Below, piece after piece: positions 11,501 through 64,000 of a stretch of 64,000 nt of DNA. This DNA is from Oreocharis arfaki (lineage: Eukaryota; Chordata; Aves; Passeriformes; Paramythiidae), in the NCBI GenBank assembly GCA_013398015.1, contig VZRR01003272.1, positions 186,001 to 250,000 of the forward strand, in the 5' to 3' direction. A program made the position numbers and the translations under genes. Numbering within the stretch: position 1 is the first letter of the stretch; the number at the start of each line of letters is the position of its first letter. A model generated the notes under the pieces. The model searched no databases, was not told where the DNA came from, and saw nothing but the letters and a program-made list of their open reading frames with translations.

Positions 11501-13706
11501 TGAGTTAGAAGAAAACAAACATCTTTGTCACTTGCACACTGGAAACCAAAGACAAACTCTGTACAAACCAACATACACTCATACATGAATCTAAAGCTCA
11601 GGAAAAACTTTAAACAGTTGATTTTCCAAAGCCTTATGGAAGGCTGAAACTTCAACTAGGTGGCTTCTGTTGAGCAGATCTGGAATAGGTATATGAGCAC
11701 TATGTGAATGGCTTCACAACAGATGATGGCTGAGTATCTGAAAGGAAGTGTTAACCTGTTAGCTGTCCACATTAAAATCCATCTCCTGAAGGCAGCACAC
11801 CAAAAGCCTTATAATTTATAAAAAATATAAATATTTTTCAATTCTCTTTACCCTCAAAAAAAGGCTCTATTTCCCTGTCTGCTGTTTGCCAATCTAATTC
11901 CAAGCAGATACACATAGGTGCTAAAATTTCTACATTAACAAGCCATTAATTCCGATCTTGCCTATTCTCAGCAATGGACATTGTCTTTAGCTTGCCCCGA
12001 AGAGAGCGAGAGATTGTTCTGTCAGGGTTAACATATTGAAAGTTGTTTCAGTCAGGTTTAAAAAAAACACAAAGCAAAAAAGCCTAAACTATGTATTTCG
12101 GTTTTCAGTCATTTGTTTACCTCAAGGCTTCAGTCCAAGGAAAAAAAACCAAACCCACAACCCTGTTGCAACTAATGTCAAATAGGGGCTGATTTTCAAA
12201 CAAACTTGTCCCTTTTAAATGAAGCAATGTTCCTAGTGATACAGAAAATCGGGGGGGTTAATTAATTAAATGGGTATTTACCTGAAGGGATGGACATAGA
12301 ATACAAACCTAACTAAGAGGCCTTCAATTCAAAAGTTACGCACTTTCTTCATTCCTGACAGCAGCATTACCAGACTGCTACAGAAGTTTCATCTACTGTA
12401 CTACATTTTCACATATGCAGGAGATGAATTAAACTACTCTATAATGTGTACATATGATAAATAACTTTGCTGTTCCACGTAGTTTTAAGGGTGGCAGATC
12501 TGCGCATTTACACCATGATTAAATGGGACTGTGTATGAATAAATCGAATAGCAATATGCAACTGTAAGATGCACAGCATTTAGAGGACAAGTTTGCATAG
12601 TCTATGACGCAAGCAAGGTCCCAGTACCATTCACTGGGAACAGTAACAGTGGGAACTGAGTAGCTACCAGGCACATAGACTTACCCTTTCATGGCTAGAT
12701 GGCATACAGTGACTTGAGCTGGAATACCAGTGTTTCTTAGGTAGCTGTTTCATCCTTTTTTCTTATCCCATATAATTTCAGTCTTACATTAGGTACACAA
12801 TGGACAATGTTTCTCTGATGTCAGAGAATTAATTACAATAACCTCTGTGGTATGTCAGAAGTCTCTTCTAGTTACAACATATATAAAGAAGTAGAGGTGA
12901 CTGGGAAGAAGATGGCTGCTCCCAAAAGCTAGTGCTGTATGCAATTTCCCCACAGAGTCCTATATAATTACAGGTCAGAAACAGGAAACAATCACAACAG
13001 GTACATTTTTTCTTACGGATTAAGAAAAGTGAGTCATAGGAACTGCAAGTCAAGAACAAACCAGTTTCCCTCTCACACTCCCATGATAGTTCTGAGTTAC
13101 TTGTTTCCCTGAATACACACTTTTAAAAAAATACAATAAAACCTAGGATATGTAACACATGAATAATTCAACTTCACAGTTATAAATACTCAAATTACAC
13201 TTACATAGAATATATAATCACAGAAAATAAAATTCAAGTCATAGAAAAGAATGAAGACTAAAGGGAAAGAAAAGGCAAGGTGGTAAAACTGATACAAGTT
13301 TAGGGCTGTGCCTTCTATAAAAGATCTTTAAAAGCAGAAGCCAAGTTTTGTTTGGTACTTGTTTTGTTTTGCTTAGGGAGTTTTGCTTTGCTATTTTTTT
13401 TTTAATTGGATAGAATAAAAAAAACCTTCAAGCATCCGTGAAGTAATCATGGACCTGCACCTCCCACTACAAAACTAAAACCACCGTGCTTGCCAGAGAA
13501 GAGCCAATGAAACAACACAGCCAGCTCTGGGTGTAAAGAAGCAAAGCAGCCATGGCTAAGGAAGGGAAGACAGATGGAAAGTCATATTGGGGCCCACTTT
13601 AAAGCTAGATGTGTTGTACAGGCTTGAGGTACCACTGCCACCACAATAAAGTCTGATGTAGTACAGGGATACTCAGGTGCTTTTCTACACATTTGTTATT
13701 TTACCA
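11501..13706. other. Intergenic or distal PCNX1 3' UTR, AT-rich
   Basis: No coding exon, RNA gene or clear repeat beyond short A-rich and A/C-rich patches (for example near 12,140). It may belong to a long PCNX1 3' UTR. Confidence 0.5.
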
Positions 13707-13712
13707 TTTATT
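13707..13712 (-). terminator. Candidate poly(A) signal AATAAA
   Basis: A second canonical hexamer on the minus strand, about 720 nt after the PCNX1 stop, with T/G-containing sequence downstream. Usage is unknown. Confidence 0.35.
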
Positions 13713-13868
13713 GTGAAGAGGATGCAGCAAATGCACTTGTATGAAATACAGAACATAGAACCAAACCCATGGCACAGCCCTTACCATCAACATGTATATG
13801 GAGAGGGAGGGGATTAATCCCAAAGGCAATTTAAATAATGGTATTTTATATACTTATATTTATATATA

Positions 13869-13877
13869 TAAATAAAT
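13869..13877 (-). promoter_or_regulatory. AU-rich element nonamer in presumed 3' UTR
   Basis: The minus strand reads ATTTATTTA inside a longer ATTTATTTATATATATAAAT stretch, about 550 nt after the stop. Such elements are bound by mRNA-stability proteins. It lies in the message only if the 3' UTR runs past 14.28 kb. Confidence 0.3.
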
Positions 13878-14281
13878 GTTCTCAGCAATCTCAGGGTTGT
13901 TTTTAGTGCATTGCTGTAAAAAAATTAGTGCAGTTCTCATTAATGTTTAGCTCATAAGGAATAAGAATCTATACATCTGTTCAGTCTCTTCTTGCCACAC
14001 CTGAAACCCTTACACTGTTTCACCAAACTGAAGGTTTGTAGTCAATTTCATTAAAATAAGGTGGATGAATTCCACGCACTCTGTGACAAGACATGGCAAT
14101 TTTTGGCAAAACAATTAGAAAAATATGAGGTGCTCTGATCTTAGAACTGAAAAGTTTGTTGATTTAAAGCATTACGCAATGCATAACAAAATTTATAAAC
14201 AAAAGATATGTCTCAACAAATCTATCCTTCATGCAAGTGTTTCTTCAGCAGCTAACAACTTAAAAAATTTTCTTACACTTG

Positions 14282-14287
14282 TTTATT
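14282..14287 (-). terminator. Candidate poly(A) signal AATAAA
   Basis: A canonical hexamer on the minus strand about 140 nt after the PCNX1 stop. It would give a very short 3' UTR if used. Confidence 0.35.
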
Positions 14288-14427
14288 TGGGGAAAGGGAC
14301 TTAGACAAATCTGTGTTTCAAGTCCTTTCCTACAAGGACCAAAGTTTCATGTCCTGGGAGCTGCTTCTTCTGGACCCTTCTCTCTTCTGAACCATCAGAG
14401 AAGGGGAAGTTTCAGTCTCAAAGAGAT

Positions 14428-63373
<48,946 letters not shown>

Positions 63374-64000
63374 CTACGAGAAAACACGCATTGGGGACAC
63401 ATTACCAGGAAGAAGTGAAAAAAGAGCCAGAAGTGAAGCAAAACAAGATTTTTCAGTTTAAAGAGGAAAACTTTTTTTTAAAAGAGTATAGTAGCATTAA
63501 GCAGCCAATAGTTAGGGTTAAAGTAACCCCTAAGTTCTGTGTAACAGTATTTAGGCACTAGTTACATCAAGTAATCTAGAGACGCTGGTCCTGTCAACTT
63601 CTTGAAAGTACTATTGCTTTCTAATATCTCCCCAAGCCACCCAACAGGTACACTCTTCTAAGTCTTAATTTATGGGTGCAAAAGCAAATTACTGGTGGTT
63701 AGTTTAGCTATAGACTAACCTGAGGTATCACCTATATTTACTACTGACTACTCCAGTCTTCTTAACTAGTTGGAGTCCTTTCTGCTTATTCAGGTATGAC
63801 CTCATCAGCTGTTTAGCTGGCTGTTCAGGGGTTTTTTTATTAGTCATAGAGACAACACCTTTCTTCTTATTAATCCACACTCTAACTAGAAAACATCTTT
63901 AAGCTTTGTTAATGGCCATATGATACCACAGACCTTGTAGATAACCGAAGAAATATGTCTGGATTCAGAATTACTTCGAACATATTAAGACACTCTATAA
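63374..64000 (-). other. PCNX1: PCNX1 intron (continues past window)
   Basis: AT-rich sequence without a recognisable exon. The next upstream PCNX1 exon must lie beyond 64 kb. Confidence 0.75.

Larger units (their letters stand above)
13707..14427 (-). other. PCNX1: PCNX1 3' UTR (minimum stretch, end not determined)
   Basis: The sequence after the stop is AT-rich, contains no recognised repeat and no further coding signal. Minus-strand AATAAA hexamers occur at 14,282-14,287 (about 140 nt after the stop) and 13,707-13,712, and another lies far downstream at 9,011-9,016. Each of the first two is followed by some GT-rich sequence. The 3' UTR could extend well beyond 13.7 kb, since the mammalian transcript has a 3' UTR of several kilobases as I recall. 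The true end needs transcript data. Confidence 0.5.

Overview
This is vertebrate nuclear DNA, almost certainly from a bird. Two well-preserved 3' ends of CR1 LINEs (about 4.59-4.82 kb and 10.87-11.50 kb) and one short antisense CR1 fragment are present. The coding sequence is split into small exons with GT-AG introns, and the noncoding DNA is AT-rich apart from one CpG island. Many G/T-rich (or A/C-rich) low-complexity patches give a weak hint of a songbird, but the species cannot be fixed from this window.

One protein-coding gene fills most of the window. From about 63.4 kb down to 14.4 kb, on the minus strand, lie the last 29 coding exons of a pecanex gene, best assigned to PCNX1 (pecanex 1). 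I joined the exons by hand from reading frame, GT-AG boundaries and recalled similarity to the vertebrate family. All 28 splice phases agree and no internal stop was found. The segment encodes about 1,536 residues, the C-terminal two thirds of a protein usually near 2,340 residues. The N-terminal exons lie beyond 64 kb. The layout, N to C, is: the end of the disordered N-terminal region (63.4-53.7 kb), a multi-pass membrane region (51.6-32.4 kb), the conserved Pecanex_C region (about 30.5-23.0 kb), a Ser-rich low-complexity tail (21.3-19.6 kb), and a short conserved C-terminus ending in GAEV (18.2-14.4 kb).

The remaining 14 kb (1-14.4 kb) lies downstream of PCNX1. It holds the 3' UTR (end not determined), the CR1 copies, and a CpG island at 7.1-7.65 kb. 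The island carries a 4 x 19 bp tandem array, a strong CTCF-like motif and a possible splice donor, so it may be the promoter and first exon of an unrecognised transcript. I could not identify a protein there.

I found no bacterial-type operon, CRISPR array, complete mobile element or new defence system. The points most worth a second look are splicing features of PCNX1 (an acceptor immediately followed by a perfect donor sequence, a 33-nt microexon, and tandem in-frame acceptors), the CpG island, two divergent CTCF-like motifs, and a probable assembly artefact at a single N (46,432).
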